Source of the DNA: Gammaproteobacteria bacterium
GTDB taxonomy: Bacteria > Pseudomonadota > Gammaproteobacteria > HTCC5015
Length of the DNA stretch: 64,000 nt
Direction: 5' to 3'
NCBI GenBank assembly: GCA_013817245.1
Contig: JACDDA010000001.1
Coordinates: forward strand, 1 to 64,000
Positions within the stretch are counted from its first letter, which is position 1, and the number at the start of each line of letters is the position of its first letter. A model generated the notes under the pieces. The model was not told where the DNA came from, made no database searches, and saw nothing but the letters and a program-made list of their open reading frames with translations. A program made the translations under genes and the position numbers. Positions 54,361 through 64,000 of the stretch are shown in pieces.

Positions 54361-55041
54361 TTAAATCATAATGCCTTTGTACATTATTTCACCCGTTGGT
54401 TTATCCATATTCGGCTTATCCATCGGCTCAAACGTAATTGCGATAGCTTCTGCTTCATGTAGCATCTGCAAACTATGCGGATCTAATTCAAAACGCGCCA
54501 TCTTGCCACTGATAACACCTATTGGCATCGGCTCACCACCACCTTTAGGAATACACCACACTTGCATAATGTGATGCTCAGGTGCTTGTGTATACGCAAC
54601 TTTTTCAATCATTAAGGTATTATCATTTGCCATTCGCGCCACCATCATCGCGCGCTCATCTGCTGTTTGTAAAACGGCAATAGTCGGTTGCATTACATTC
54701 GTTTGCGGCTTAGGTAATAACACCAGAGTAATTACCGCCAACACACTCGCGGTTACAAAACCTTGCCAAAAATTCCACTGTTGCCAAACGGGTAGTGATG
54801 ATGGCGCAATTTTTTGTTGGATACGTCGCCAGACACGCGCGGGCGGTTTTACAGCATGACTTAATTGGCCTAAAGGATTCAAACGTTGTTGCCAATATTC
54901 AACCGCTGTTTGCAGTGACGCATCATGCGGCAATAAACGCTCAAAACGCTGACGCGCACGGCCATGTAATGTACCTAACACATATTGGCCGGCTAATTTA
55001 TTTTGTAATTCTGGATTTGCATAACGTTGGGCAATTTTCAT
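54361..55041 (-). CDS. Anti-sigma factor (RskA-type)
   Basis: A 226-aa membrane protein from the ATG at 55041, overlapping the sigma gene stop (ATGA). Cytoplasmic N-terminus (KLAGQYVLGTLHGRARQRFERLLP, the zinc-less anti-sigma helix region), a membrane helix (FVTASVLAVITLVLLPK) and a periplasmic anti-sigma-K domain (RMANDNTLMIEKVAYTQ; PEHHIMQVWCIPKGGGEPMP). It should hold the adjacent ECF sigma factor inactive. Confidence 0.9.
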   Translation of the reverse strand: MKIAQRYANPELQNKLAGQYVLGTLHGRARQRFERLLPHDASLQTAVEYWQQRLNPLGQLSHAVKPPARVWRRIQQKIAPSSLPVWQQWNFWQGFVTASVLAVITLVLLPKPQTNVMQPTIAVLQTADERAMMVARMANDNTLMIEKVAYTQAPEHHIMQVWCIPKGGGEPMPIGVISGKMARFELDPHSLQMLHEAEAIAITFEPMDKPNMDKPTGEIMYKGIMI

Positions 55042-55601
55042 ATTGATAATTCTCCCATGCACATTTTTAAGCGTTCCATGCCACGTCGCACCCAACCTTT
55101 AATGGTGCCCAAGGGTTGAGTTAAATGCTTTGCTAATTCTTGATGACTATAACCACGATAATAAGACATCAAAATTGCATTGCGTTGTGGCTCATCTAAA
55201 TCTTGCAAACACATCATCAACGATTGCAAATCACTGCGAATCGCAGCGGCATGATCGGGATGCTGTCTATGATCAATCATGTCAGGCATAGCGCCAACAT
55301 CGCTATTATCTCGGAACTCCAAAAAATCTCGTTGCTGTTGCCGAATTTTATCGATGGCACGATGCCGTACAATCGAGCTCATCCAGGTTAATGCGCTACT
55401 CTCACCAGGACGAAACTGTTCTGCGCTGCGCCAGATTTTTAAGAATGCGTCTTGTAATACGTCTTCCGCTAACTCAGGTTGGCGTAACACGCCCAAAGCC
55501 AAACCATATAATTTTGCCGATGTTTGTTCATACAAACGCGCCAATGCACGTTGGTCACCCAACGCACATCTCGCCAACAATTCATTTAATTCATCCTGCA
55601 C
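55038..55601 (-). CDS. ECF sigma-70 factor (SigK/RpoE-like)
   Basis: A 187-aa sigma factor: region 2 ELAEDVLQDAFLKIWRS with LTWMSSIVRHRAIDK, region 4 NAILMSYYRGYSHQELAKHL and GTIKGWVRRGMERL. It forms a translationally coupled pair with the anti-sigma gene. The regulon is unknown; the envelope and APE genes beside it are possible targets but no shared promoter was recognised. Confidence 0.93.
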   Translation of the reverse strand: MQDELNELLARCALGDQRALARLYEQTSAKLYGLALGVLRQPELAEDVLQDAFLKIWRSAEQFRPGESSALTWMSSIVRHRAIDKIRQQQRDFLEFRDNSDVGAMPDMIDHRQHPDHAAAIRSDLQSLMMCLQDLDEPQRNAILMSYYRGYSHQELAKHLTQPLGTIKGWVRRGMERLKMCMGELSI

Positions 55602-55689
55602 AAAATCTCCTTACCCAGCGCCAAACTTTGAAACTTACTCTATATACGCTTGATATCATGTTTTGGATTCTTTTAATTAGCATCAGACA

Positions 55690-55719
55690 TAAAAAAGGGC
55701 GCTAGTGCGCCCTTTTTTG
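55690..55719 (-). terminator. Terminator after pnp
   Basis: AAAAAAGGGCGC and GCGCCCTTTTTT pair around a short loop, 20 bp past the pnp stop on the minus strand. It ends the long translation operon. Confidence 0.9.
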
Positions 55720-55739
55720 ATCTTGTTAACAAACAGCGA

Positions 55740-57833
55740 TTACGCTTCTGCTGTTTCGGTAACGGCTTTAATCGATAAACGCACACGACCTTGTTTGTCG
55801 ATTTCTAAAACCTTCACGCGCACAATATCGCCTTCAGATAATTTATCACCGACATTTTCCACACGCTCTTCACTGATTTGTGAAATATGCACTAAGCCAT
55901 CGCGGCCCGGCATAACCGTTACAAACGCGCCAAAATCCATGATCTTGGCAACTTTGCCTTCATAGATACGACCTACTTCTACTTCAGCGGTTAATTCTTC
56001 AATCATAATACGCGCACGTTCAGCAGCAATTTTATCAACCGCAGCAATTTTAATAGTGCCGGTGTCATCAATATCAATCACTGCGCCGGTTTGTTCAGTG
56101 ATAGAACGAATCGTCGCACCACCTTTACCAATTACGTCACGAATTTTGTCAGGATTAATTTTGATGGTGGTATAACGCGGCGCATATTCAGACATTTCAC
56201 CGCGTGGTTGACGCAGTACTTCGTCCATTTGTTCCAGAATATGCAAACGACCTTGTGCCGCTTGTGCTAATGCGATTTCCATAATTTCGCCGGTGATGCC
56301 GTCGATCTTAATATCCATTTGCAAAGCGGTAACACCGTTACGTGTACCCGCTACTTTAAAGTCCATATCGCCTAGATGATCTTCATCACCCAAGATGTCA
56401 GTCAAAATAGCAAACTGATTACCTTCTTTTACTAAACCCATCGCGATACCCGCGACGGATGATTTTAACGGTACGCCTGCATCCATTAACGCTAAGCTGC
56501 CACCACACACAGAAGCCATTGAGCTAGAACCATTTGATTCGGTAATTTCTGACACTAAACGAATCACGTAAGGAAATTCATCGGTGCTCGGCATCACTGC
56601 TTGTAAACCGCGTTTTGCTAAACGACCATGACCAATTTCGCGACGTTTAGGTGAACCCACCATACCGGTTTCGCCAACGCTGTAAGGAGGGAAATTGTAA
56701 TGCAGCATAAAGCTGTCTTTACGTTCGCCTTCAATCGCATCAATTAATTGTGCATCACGACCCGTGCCTAAAGTAGCTACTACGATGGCTTGCGTTTCAC
56801 CGCGCGTAAACAAAGATGAACCGTGGGTACGAGGTAACACACCGACTTTAATATCTAAACCGCGCACGGTTTTATGATCACGACCATCAATACGTGCTTC
56901 GCCGCGTAATACACGACCGCGAACAATTTTCTTTTCAACGCTACCAAATGCCCCCTTCACCGCATCTGTAGTCCACTGACTACCTTCAGCGGTCAATTTA
57001 GTGATCGCTGCATCGCGCGCTGCGCTGACTAAATCTTGACGTTGTTGTTTATCAGCTACGCTATAAGCTGCATTTAATGCGGTTTCCGCAGACTCCGTTA
57101 CCGCTTTCGCTAAACTTTCATCTTTCACGGGTGCTTGCCAGTTCCAAGCGGGTTTGCCTGCTTCTGCTTTTAATTCGTTAATCGCGCTGATAACAGTTTT
57201 TAATTGCTGATGACCAAACATCACCGCGCCTAACATAATCGCTTCTGATAATTCAGCCGCTTCAGATTCGACCATCAAAACAGCTTGATCAGTACCGGCG
57301 ACAACTAAATCTAATTTTGAAGTTTTTAATACTGCTGCTTCTGGGTTCAACACGTATTGACCGTCGATATAACCCACACGTGCCGCGCCGATAGGACCTA
57401 AAAATGGCAAACCACTCAACGCTAACGCTGCTGAAGCACCAATCAATGCCGCGATATCCGGATCAACTTGTGGATTTAACGACATCACTGTCGCGACCAC
57501 TTGAACTTCATTGGTGAACGCTTTGGGAAATAAAGGACGCAACGGACGATCGATCAAACGGCTGGTTAAGGTTTCTTTTTCAGAAGGACGACCTTCGCGT
57601 TTGAAAAAGCCACCGGGAATTTTGCCGGCTGCATACGTTTTTTCTTGGTAATTCACGGTCAACGGAAAAAAGTCACGACCTTCAATAGCCTTTTTTTGGC
57701 CTACTGCCGTCACTAAAACCACGGTGTCGGCAATGCTGACTAACACCGCACCATCGGCTTGACGTGCCACAGCGCCGGTTTCGATAGTGACCAAATGACT
57801 ACCGTACTGAAATGTTTTTTTAATGCTTTTCAC
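55740..57833 (-). CDS. pnp: Polyribonucleotide nucleotidyltransferase (PNPase)
   Basis: A 697-aa enzyme (711 in E. coli) that degrades RNA 3' to 5' with phosphate and joins the degradosome. Two RNase PH domains ([39 protein letters not shown]), a KH domain ([19 protein letters not shown]) and an S1 domain ([23 protein letters not shown]) are in the usual order. It uses a GTG start at 57833 with GGGAG upstream. Confidence 0.98.
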   Translation of the reverse strand: MKSIKKTFQYGSHLVTIETGAVARQADGAVLVSIADTVVLVTAVGQKKAIEGRDFFPLTVNYQEKTYAAGKIPGGFFKREGRPSEKETLTSRLIDRPLRPLFPKAFTNEVQVVATVMSLNPQVDPDIAALIGASAALALSGLPFLGPIGAARVGYIDGQYVLNPEAAVLKTSKLDLVVAGTDQAVLMVESEAAELSEAIMLGAVMFGHQQLKTVISAINELKAEAGKPAWNWQAPVKDESLAKAVTESAETALNAAYSVADKQQRQDLVSAARDAAITKLTAEGSQWTTDAVKGAFGSVEKKIVRGRVLRGEARIDGRDHKTVRGLDIKVGVLPRTHGSSLFTRGETQAIVVATLGTGRDAQLIDAIEGERKDSFMLHYNFPPYSVGETGMVGSPKRREIGHGRLAKRGLQAVMPSTDEFPYVIRLVSEITESNGSSSMASVCGGSLALMDAGVPLKSSVAGIAMGLVKEGNQFAILTDILGDEDHLGDMDFKVAGTRNGVTALQMDIKIDGITGEIMEIALAQAAQGRLHILEQMDEVLRQPRGEMSEYAPRYTTIKINPDKIRDVIGKGGATIRSITEQTGAVIDIDDTGTIKIAAVDKIAAERARIMIEELTAEVEVGRIYEGKVAKIMDFGAFVTVMPGRDGLVHISQISEERVENVGDKLSEGDIVRVKVLEIDKQGRVRLSIKAVTETAEA

Positions 57834-57848
57834 TGAGATATCTCCCTA

Positions 57849-57864
57849 TGCCGTGGACACGGCA
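57849..57864 (-). ncRNA. Hairpin in the pnp leader
   Basis: TGCCGT and ACGGCA pair across a 4-nt loop, 15 bp upstream of the pnp start. In E. coli the pnp leader is cut by RNase III and used for autocontrol; a comparable role here is only inferred. Confidence 0.35.
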
Positions 57865-57901
57865 ACGATTGGGGTAAAAAAAATGAGGTACTAGAAACGA
57901 C

Positions 57902-57925
57902 TTGCGCCGTTAATTAACGGCGCAA
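57902..57925. terminator. 24-bp perfect palindrome at the rpsO stop codon
   Basis: The arms TTGCGCCGTTAA / TTAACGGCGCAA form a strong hairpin that includes the rpsO stop codon. It lacks a good T run, so partial termination or an RNA-processing site between rpsO and pnp is more likely than full termination. Confidence 0.6.
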
Positions 57926-58183
57926 TCCTAGGCGTTCGATCAATGTTTTGTAGCGGCCTTGATCTTTACCCTTCAGATAATCCAGCAGCTTGCGGCGCTG
58001 GTTGACCATACGTAACAACCCTCGACGGGAGTGATGGTCTTTCTTGTGACTGGTAAAGTGTTCAGTGAGACCACTGATGTTCGCTGTTAGCAGCGCAACT
58101 TGCACTTCAGGTGAACCGGTATCATTGGCGACTTGACCGTATTCTTTGACTATTCGCCCTTTCTCTTCAATGCTTAGGGACAT
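57914..58183 (-). CDS. rpsO: 30S ribosomal protein S15
   Basis: An 89-aa protein, the standard length, with [22 protein letters not shown] and [20 protein letters not shown]. It sits between truB and pnp as in other gammaproteobacteria. Confidence 0.98.
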   Translation of the reverse strand: MSLSIEEKGRIVKEYGQVANDTGSPEVQVALLTANISGLTEHFTSHKKDHHSRRGLLRMVNQRRKLLDYLKGKDQGRYKTLIERLGLRR

Positions 58184-58317
58184 TGCCTAAAACTCCAATT
58201 CCGCTCGTCTTCGTAAGGGCGCACATTCTAACAGCACAGGTCTGGGAAAAGAATAGCTACTTGGGCTTAATTTCAATCCAAAAGCCCCAGACTGGTAGGC
58301 CAACGCCACTCGTTTAA

Positions 58318-59271
58318 TTACTCACAAATCAGACGTTTAGGCGCAATCCGCCCATCCGCCAAAATTTGGCCTATGCCCAGGAAAGTGGGTGCGGTCTCGA
58401 TCGTGGATTCGGCATTCATATCGACTTCAGCGCGATATAAACGCAAACAAACTAGACCCTTCATGTCCGGCACCGGCGTCACTGACACCGCTTGACCTTG
58501 CAACATCAGTCTTGCTAATTCAGCCGGCAACACAATCGCGGGTAACGCTTGGATTGCGCCATCTAATGGCAACAAATACGCATCGATAGATTCGACTCGA
58601 TGCAAGGCTTGTTCGAGTTGTTCAAAAGTAACACTTTGTTCAATCTCATACGGTCCAGCTTTTATACGTCGCAACATGGTTAAATGCGCGCCGCAACCGA
58701 TCGCTTCACCAATATCTTCCGCCAAACTGCGAATGTAAGTTCCCTTGGAACAACTTACATCTAAAACCAAACGATCCGCCTGCCATTCATTTAAATGTAA
58801 TGCATAAATTTTTATAGTGCGTGCCGCACGTTCAACCGTTTCGCCTTTGCGCGCTAATTTATACAGCGGCACACCATCGCGTTTTAATGCAGAGTACATC
58901 GGCGGGATTTGTTGCAAGGTGCCGGTAAACTTTGCTAACACCGTTTGCAAATAAACGTCACTCAATACCGGCACTTCACGGGTCAGTAAAACTTCACCCT
59001 CTGCATCACCCGTGGTCGTAGTCACTCCTAAACGACATTCACAGAGATAACGTTTATCTGCGTCCAATAAAAAACCGGAAACTTTGGTCGCTTCACCAAA
59101 GCATAAAGGCAACACGCCGGTCGCTAAAGGATCCAAGCTGCCGGTATGACCAGCTTTTTGTGCATTATAAAGACGTTTTACTTTTTGTAAGGCCGCATTG
59201 GAGGACATGCCAATAGGTTTATCTAATAGCAACACGCCATGTACTGGACGACCTTTGGATTTACGCGACAT
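58318..59271 (-). CDS. truB: tRNA pseudouridine(55) synthase
   Basis: A 317-aa enzyme that makes pseudouridine 55 in tRNA. Catalytic Asp in GHTGSLDPLATGVLPLCFGEAT; further motifs YSALKRDGVPLYKLARKGE and SCSKGTYIRSLAEDIGEA. It follows rbfA by 26 bp. Confidence 0.98.
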   Translation of the reverse strand: MSRKSKGRPVHGVLLLDKPIGMSSNAALQKVKRLYNAQKAGHTGSLDPLATGVLPLCFGEATKVSGFLLDADKRYLCECRLGVTTTTGDAEGEVLLTREVPVLSDVYLQTVLAKFTGTLQQIPPMYSALKRDGVPLYKLARKGETVERAARTIKIYALHLNEWQADRLVLDVSCSKGTYIRSLAEDIGEAIGCGAHLTMLRRIKAGPYEIEQSVTFEQLEQALHRVESIDAYLLPLDGAIQALPAIVLPAELARLMLQGQAVSVTPVPDMKGLVCLRLYRAEVDMNAESTIETAPTFLGIGQILADGRIAPKRLICE

Positions 59272-59297
59272 GGATTTTACAAATAAAGCAGGAAATA

Positions 59298-59672
59298 TTA
59301 TTGCGCAGTATCATCATCAGCGCGTGGCTTGCCCACGGCGCGATCAATTAATTCACTTATGCGTGCGCCTTCTTCACCCAAGGTATCGTAAATAAAATGT
59401 AAATCAGGAACTACACGCAAGCGCATGCGTTTACCTAATAAACTACGCACACGTCCTTTATAGCTATTTAATAATTCGACACTTTCTTCACCGCGATTAT
59501 CTAGCGAGGAAATATAAACTTTGGCATGTTGCAAGTCATGCGACAAACGCACTTCGGTCACTGTCAATAAAGTACTTAAACGCGGATCTTTAACTTCCGT
59601 GCGTATCAGTGCAGCCAGTTCTTGCTGCACTTGATCACCCACTCGATCACTACGGGGATAATCTTTCGCCAT
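59298..59672 (-). CDS. rbfA: Ribosome-binding factor A
   Basis: A 124-aa KH-fold 30S maturation factor. Blocks: RVGDQVQQELAALIRTEVKDPRL, TVTEVRLSHDLQHAKVYIS and LRVVPDLHFIYDT. Directly downstream of infB. Confidence 0.97.
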   Translation of the reverse strand: MAKDYPRSDRVGDQVQQELAALIRTEVKDPRLSTLLTVTEVRLSHDLQHAKVYISSLDNRGEESVELLNSYKGRVRSLLGKRMRLRVVPDLHFIYDTLGEEGARISELIDRAVGKPRADDDTAQ

Positions 59673-59692
59673 AATATCCGTCGCTTATTCGT

Positions 59693-62284
59693 TTATAGTG
59701 TTCTGCGAATTTCGATACGTTCAAAGACTTCGATTTGATCGCCAGGTTTAACATCGTTATAGTTTTTAACGGCAATACCACATTCCGTACCCGCACGCAC
59801 TTCTGCAACGTCGTCTTTAAAGCGGCGTAATGATTCCAGCACGCCTTCATAAACCACCACGTTATCGCGTAACACACGAATAGGATTGTTCTTTTTCACT
59901 GAGCCATCAATAACTAAACAACCTGCGACTGCACCAAATTGTGAAGACTTATAAACATCTTTAACTTGTGCCAAACCTACAAACTCTTCGCGAACTTCTG
60001 GCGCTAACATGCCAGAGAGCCATTGCTTCACATCATCAATCAATTCATAAATAATGCTGTAATACTTTACTTCGACGCCAGTTTCTTCAATTACTTTTTT
60101 CGCCGTCGCATCCGCACGCACGTTAAACGCTAAAATCCGTGCTTTAGAAGCCGATGCCAAATTCACATCTGATTCACTAATACCACCAACCGCAGTAGAT
60201 AATATTTTCACCTTGGCTTCGCTAGTCGACAAACTATTTAACGCTTGATTTAACGCTTCTGCGCTACCTTGTACATCGGTTTTTAATAACAAATAAACGA
60301 CACTGTTATCAGTATTTACTTGGCCGAATAAATCTTCTAAGCGAGCAGCATGCTGCGTCGATAATTTATTATCCCGCAACTTAGTTTTGCGCATTTCTGC
60401 AATCTCACGGGCGGCGCGTTCACTTTCCACGACTTGCACATCATCGCCGGCATTAGGCGTTGCAGACAAACCTAACACTTGCACAGGAATAGAAGGACCG
60501 GCTTTTTCAACACGATTGCCGGCTTCATCAAACAACGCGCGTACACGACCAAATTCAATGCCCGACAAAATCACATCGCCTACCTGTAAACAACCGGATT
60601 GCACTAATACGGTAGCAACTGGACCACGACCTTTTTCTAAACTAGATTCAATGATCACGCCTTTTGCAGGGCCTTCAGCCGGTGCTTTTAATTCCAAGAC
60701 TTCAGCTTGTAACAAAACGCTTTCTAATAAAGTATCGATGCCTTTGCCGGTATGCGCAGAAACATTCACAAAAATAGTATCGCCGCCCCAATCTTCTGGA
60801 ATCACTTCATGCTTAGTTAATTCTTGCTTAACACGATCAGGATCAACACCGTGTTTATCAATTTTATTAACCGCTACAACAATAGGTACACCCGCCGCTT
60901 TAGCATGTTGTACCGCTTCAATTGTTTGCGGCATAACACCGTCATCAGCAGCCACCACTAAAATTACAATGTCAGTAGCTTTTGCACCGCGTGCACGCAT
61001 GGCGGTAAACGCAGCATGGCCGGGTGTATCAAGAAAAGTAATCATGCCTTGATCAGTAGTCACATGATAAGCACCAATATGTTGAGTAATGCCACCGGCT
61101 TCTCCGGCGGTTACTTTGGTGCGGCGAATATAATCTAACAATGACGTTTTACCATGATCGACGTGACCCATTACGGTTACAACAGGTGAACGCGTGACAG
61201 ATCCTGACTTGTATTCAATTTCAATGGCGGCTTCTGCTTGTACTGCAGCCGTTTGTGTGGCCACAGCGGTATGACCAAACTCTTCCACAATTAACACAGC
61301 GGTATCACGATCAATCACTTGGTTAATCGTCGCCATGATGCCCAAAGACATTAATTTCTTAATCACTTCGCCGGATTTAACAGCCATGGCTTGCGCCAAA
61401 TCACCGACTAAAATGATATCGGGAATTTTAACTTCGTAAACAATCGGCACGCTAGGTTTAGCAAACACGTGTTTATTTTCTTTATTAGATTTAGGTTTGC
61501 GACGGCGACCACTTAAAGCGGCATCCACATGCAATTCTTCGCGTTGAATATTTTTACGAAGTGGAGCTTGTTTTTCTTCAAAACCACGACGGCCAGTGCC
61601 GCGTTGTTTTTCACCAACTTTTTTACCTTTCTTAGCGCCGCGATCATCTTCTTCAGTAGTCGGCGCTTTACGCGTCTTAGCTGATTCATCTACGTTGCGT
61701 TTATCGCTATCATTTTTAACCGGCACGCTTTCAACATGCGGGGCAAGCGGTTGGTTTTTATCTGTACGTTGTTTAACTAGTTCTTCAGCGCGACGTTTTT
61801 CGTCTTCAACTCGTTTACGGCTTTGCTCTTCTTCAGCACGACGTTTTTCAAGATCCGCTTGTTGACGTGATTGTTCTTCGGTTTTACGACGGTCTTCCGC
61901 TTCGCGCTTTAACGCATCACGATCCGCCTGAAAGTCTTGTTGAGTTCCAACTTCATCTTGCTCTGCGCCAGTCTTCACTAGGCTACGTTTTTTGCGCACT
62001 TCAACACTGACGGTTTTACTCGGGCTACCGCGCGTACTCGTGCCTACTTTTAATTCGCTAACGCTTTTACGTTTTAAAGTAATGCGGCCATTGCCAGCGG
62101 TGCTCACGGCGGGTTTACTGCCGTGGTTGCTGCGCAAATAATCTAACAAACGCATTTTTTCTTCGTTGCTGACGGAATCATCAACAGATGTTTTATTCAA
62201 ACCAGCTTCCGAAAGTTGCTGCAACAGCCGCTCAGTTGGAGTACCAACCATTTCCGCGAGTTGCTTTACTGTGACGTCTGACAC
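59693..62284 (-). CDS. infB: Translation initiation factor IF-2
   Basis: An 863-aa GTPase (890 in E. coli). An IF2_N domain at the N-terminus, a long charged coiled coil at about 115-190 ([20 protein letters not shown]), then the G domain at about 365-530 (G1 [16 protein letters not shown]3 DTPGHAAF, G4 NKID) and C-terminal domains. It brings initiator tRNA to the 30S subunit. A GTG start at 62284 is used. Confidence 0.98.
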   Translation of the reverse strand: MSDVTVKQLAEMVGTPTERLLQQLSEAGLNKTSVDDSVSNEEKMRLLDYLRSNHGSKPAVSTAGNGRITLKRKSVSELKVGTSTRGSPSKTVSVEVRKKRSLVKTGAEQDEVGTQQDFQADRDALKREAEDRRKTEEQSRQQADLEKRRAEEEQSRKRVEDEKRRAEELVKQRTDKNQPLAPHVESVPVKNDSDKRNVDESAKTRKAPTTEEDDRGAKKGKKVGEKQRGTGRRGFEEKQAPLRKNIQREELHVDAALSGRRRKPKSNKENKHVFAKPSVPIVYEVKIPDIILVGDLAQAMAVKSGEVIKKLMSLGIMATINQVIDRDTAVLIVEEFGHTAVATQTAAVQAEAAIEIEYKSGSVTRSPVVTVMGHVDHGKTSLLDYIRRTKVTAGEAGGITQHIGAYHVTTDQGMITFLDTPGHAAFTAMRARGAKATDIVILVVAADDGVMPQTIEAVQHAKAAGVPIVVAVNKIDKHGVDPDRVKQELTKHEVIPEDWGGDTIFVNVSAHTGKGIDTLLESVLLQAEVLELKAPAEGPAKGVIIESSLEKGRGPVATVLVQSGCLQVGDVILSGIEFGRVRALFDEAGNRVEKAGPSIPVQVLGLSATPNAGDDVQVVESERAAREIAEMRKTKLRDNKLSTQHAARLEDLFGQVNTDNSVVYLLLKTDVQGSAEALNQALNSLSTSEAKVKILSTAVGGISESDVNLASASKARILAFNVRADATAKKVIEETGVEVKYYSIIYELIDDVKQWLSGMLAPEVREEFVGLAQVKDVYKSSQFGAVAGCLVIDGSVKKNNPIRVLRDNVVVYEGVLESLRRFKDDVAEVRAGTECGIAVKNYNDVKPGDQIEVFERIEIRRTL

Positions 62285-62329
62285 AATGCCCCCTTATGGA
62301 CTCTGTCTGATTGTGCTACTAAACGAGCA

Positions 62330-63820
62330 TCAACCGGCTTTCTCTGTAAACCAATGTTCACGCGCTAACATGATCAACTTGGAAATGCGATCACGATCCA
62401 ACGTACCATCTATATCAAGCACGTCATCAACGGCTTGTTCAGCTAAATCATCTAAAGTAACAATACTGTTTGCAGCTAATAAATTAGCCAGCGCTGTATC
62501 CATACCGTCTAACGCTAATAACTCTGCAGTCGGTGCATTAGCTTCTTCTTTAGCAATTGCACGCGTTAATAAAGCATCTTGGGCTCGCGCTTGTAATTCA
62601 CTCGCGATATCTTCGTCAAATTCGGCAATCGCAGTTAATTCATCTAACGCGATATACGCCACTTCATCTACAGTAGTGAAACCTTCTTGCACTAAAATTA
62701 CGGCCACTTCTTCATCAACATCGAGTTGTTTCATGAAGAGATCTTGTAATTCGCGGGCTTCTGTTTCATTTTTTTGTTCAGCGGCTTTTTCATCCATGAC
62801 GTTTAAAGTCCAGCGCGTTAATTCGCTGGCTAAACGTACATTTTGACCACCACGACCAATGGCTTGTGACAATTTATCTTCAGCAACAGCTAAATCCATC
62901 GTACGAGTGTCTTCATCGACCACGATAGATAACACTTCAGCAGGTGACATCGCATTAATAACAAACTGCGCGGGATTATCGTCCCACAAAATAATATCAA
63001 CACGTTCGCCAGCTAATTCATTCGTGACTGATTGCACACGCGAACCACGCATACCAACACAAGCGCCAACCGGATCTAAACGGGGATCATGTGAACGCAC
63101 CGCAATTTTGGCGCGCATACTAGGATCACGCGAAGCGCCCATAATTTCGATCAAACCTTGACCTACTTCCGGGACTTCAATTTTAAACAGTTCAACTAAA
63201 AATTCAGGACAGGTGCGGCTAACAAATAATTGGGGGCCGCGTGCTTCTGCACGAACTTCTTGTAAATAACCGCGCAGACGATCACCCGGACGCACGGCTT
63301 CGCGAGGAATCATTTGTTCTTTAGGGACAAATGCTTCAGCGTTATTACCCAAATCTAAATAAACACTGCCGCGTTCCACCCGCTTAACAATGCCCATAAT
63401 AATTTCGCCGACTTTATTGCGATACGCATCAACGATTTGCATACGTTCTGCTTCGCGCACTTTTTGCACAATCACTTGTTTCGCGGTTTGCGCAGCAATA
63501 CGGCCGAATTCAACCGATTCAATTTGTTCTTCGATGTAATCACCGACTTGAATGCCAGGCTCTAATTCGTCAGCCGCTGCAAAAGTAATTTGCTGTTCAG
63601 GCGAATCTTGTTCGGCATCTTCAGCCAACACTTCCCAACGCCGAAAGGTTTCATAACCGCCGGTTTTACGATCAATAGTAACGCGCACATCAATGTCGCC
63701 CGGATGACGTTTTTTCGTCGCCGTGGCTAATGCGGTTTCCATTGCTTCAAAAATGACGGTTTTACTTACACCTTTTTCATTTGAAACAGCGTCTACTACC
63801 AATAAAATTTCTTTGTTCAT
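62330..63820 (-). CDS. nusA: Transcription termination/antitermination protein NusA
   Basis: A 496-aa protein from the ATG at 63820, with GGAG at good spacing; a TTG four codons upstream is less likely. N-terminal domain ([18 protein letters not shown]), S1 domain ([21 protein letters not shown]), two KH domains ([37 protein letters not shown]) and two acidic C-terminal repeats as in the E. coli protein. Confidence 0.98.
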   Translation of the reverse strand: MNKEILLVVDAVSNEKGVSKTVIFEAMETALATATKKRHPGDIDVRVTIDRKTGGYETFRRWEVLAEDAEQDSPEQQITFAAADELEPGIQVGDYIEEQIESVEFGRIAAQTAKQVIVQKVREAERMQIVDAYRNKVGEIIMGIVKRVERGSVYLDLGNNAEAFVPKEQMIPREAVRPGDRLRGYLQEVRAEARGPQLFVSRTCPEFLVELFKIEVPEVGQGLIEIMGASRDPSMRAKIAVRSHDPRLDPVGACVGMRGSRVQSVTNELAGERVDIILWDDNPAQFVINAMSPAEVLSIVVDEDTRTMDLAVAEDKLSQAIGRGGQNVRLASELTRWTLNVMDEKAAEQKNETEARELQDLFMKQLDVDEEVAVILVQEGFTTVDEVAYIALDELTAIAEFDEDIASELQARAQDALLTRAIAKEEANAPTAELLALDGMDTALANLLAANSIVTLDDLAEQAVDDVLDIDGTLDRDRISKLIMLAREHWFTEKAG

Positions 63821-63835
63821 CGATAACTCCAATCC

Positions 63836-64000
63836 CTAAAACTGCGGTACCAGCTTAGCTTTGTCGATTTGTTCAAATTCCAACTTAAATTCATCTTCAT
63901 CTACTTTAATCACTACATGACCATCTTGGACACCTAGCAATAGACCTTTAAAGTTGCGCCGTCCATTCACGTTATCGAACAAACGCACTTTAATTTGTTC
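63836..64000 (-). CDS. rimP: Ribosome maturation factor RimP, C-terminal end
   Basis: The last 54 codons are visible, ending in a TAG at 63836-63838 (RRNFKGLLLGVQDG; LEFEQIDKAKLVPQF). The location upstream of nusA and the sequence of this C-terminal SH3-like part identify RimP; the remainder is off the window. Confidence 0.93.
   Translation of the reverse strand, partial: EQIKVRLFDNVNGRRNFKGLLLGVQDGHVVIKVDEDEFKLEFEQIDKAKLVPQF

Noticed and set aside
60387-61052. A 221-codon plus-strand frame opposite infB
   Set aside because: It is antisense to the IF-2 G domain; composition (Ser/Thr/Ala rich) is that of a shadow frame.
62166-62846. A 226-codon plus-strand frame opposite the infB-nusA junction
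   Set aside because: It mirrors the coding strand of two certain genes and lacks any domain.

Overview
The window reads as a gammaproteobacterial chromosome of moderate GC content. Evidence is the order of conserved genes (rimP-nusA-infB-rbfA-truB-rpsO-pnp; rpsP-rimM-trmD-rplS; panD/panC/panB-dNK-folK-pcnB) and an aryl polyene gene cluster. The genus cannot be fixed from the sequence alone. Almost all genes up to 40.5 kb and after 54.3 kb lie on the minus strand; the plus-strand block at 40.6-54.3 kb is the aryl polyene cluster plus one envelope gene. No rRNA, tRNA or CRISPR array was seen.

Layout. 1-2176: N-terminal 725 codons of a very large secreted multiheme c-type cytochrome, cut by the window edge, with a recent GC-rich 762-bp tandem duplication. 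2663-12536: a nine-gene minus-strand operon encoding a TolQ/TolR-like proton channel (one ExbB, two ExbD), an AgmX/PglI-type TonB-like protein, three large or medium TPR proteins and two small exported proteins. It resembles the ancestral core of the Myxococcus Agl/Glt motility machine. 12700-29126: housekeeping (pgi, pantothenate, folate, poly(A) polymerase, P-II, a hybrid histidine kinase, htpG, a TPR protein, rplS/trmD/rimM/rpsP).

29.5-32.4 kb is a small accessory patch: tadA, a REP-associated tyrosine transposase (RAYT), 19-bp palindromic repeats in inverted orientation around a toxin C-terminal remnant with a candidate immunity gene and a truncated IS3-type orfA, then a hypoxanthine-DNA glycosylase. 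32.5-37.7 kb is a metal-handling locus: a NiCoT permease, a COG0523/CobW GTPase, a TonB-dependent receptor and a thioredoxin-like protein in one operon behind a 29-bp near-perfect palindrome, next to a Fur/Zur-type regulator. 37.8-40.4 kb: GIY-YIG protein, NrtS-like protein, VWA protein and MoxR ATPase.

40.6-53.6 kb is an almost complete aryl polyene (APE) cluster in the order apeC-D-E-F-G-H-I-J-K-L, a halogenase-like flavoprotein, apeN-O-P-Q-R. The RND/MMPL exporter gene expected after the LolA-like gene is absent. Its type II PKS would extend an aryl starter on two ACPs, and its acyltransferases, LolA-like and lipoprotein genes would place the polyene lipid in the outer membrane. 54-64 kb: a BamE-like exported protein, an ECF sigma/anti-sigma pair, then the pnp-to-rimP translation and RNA-decay operon running off the right edge.
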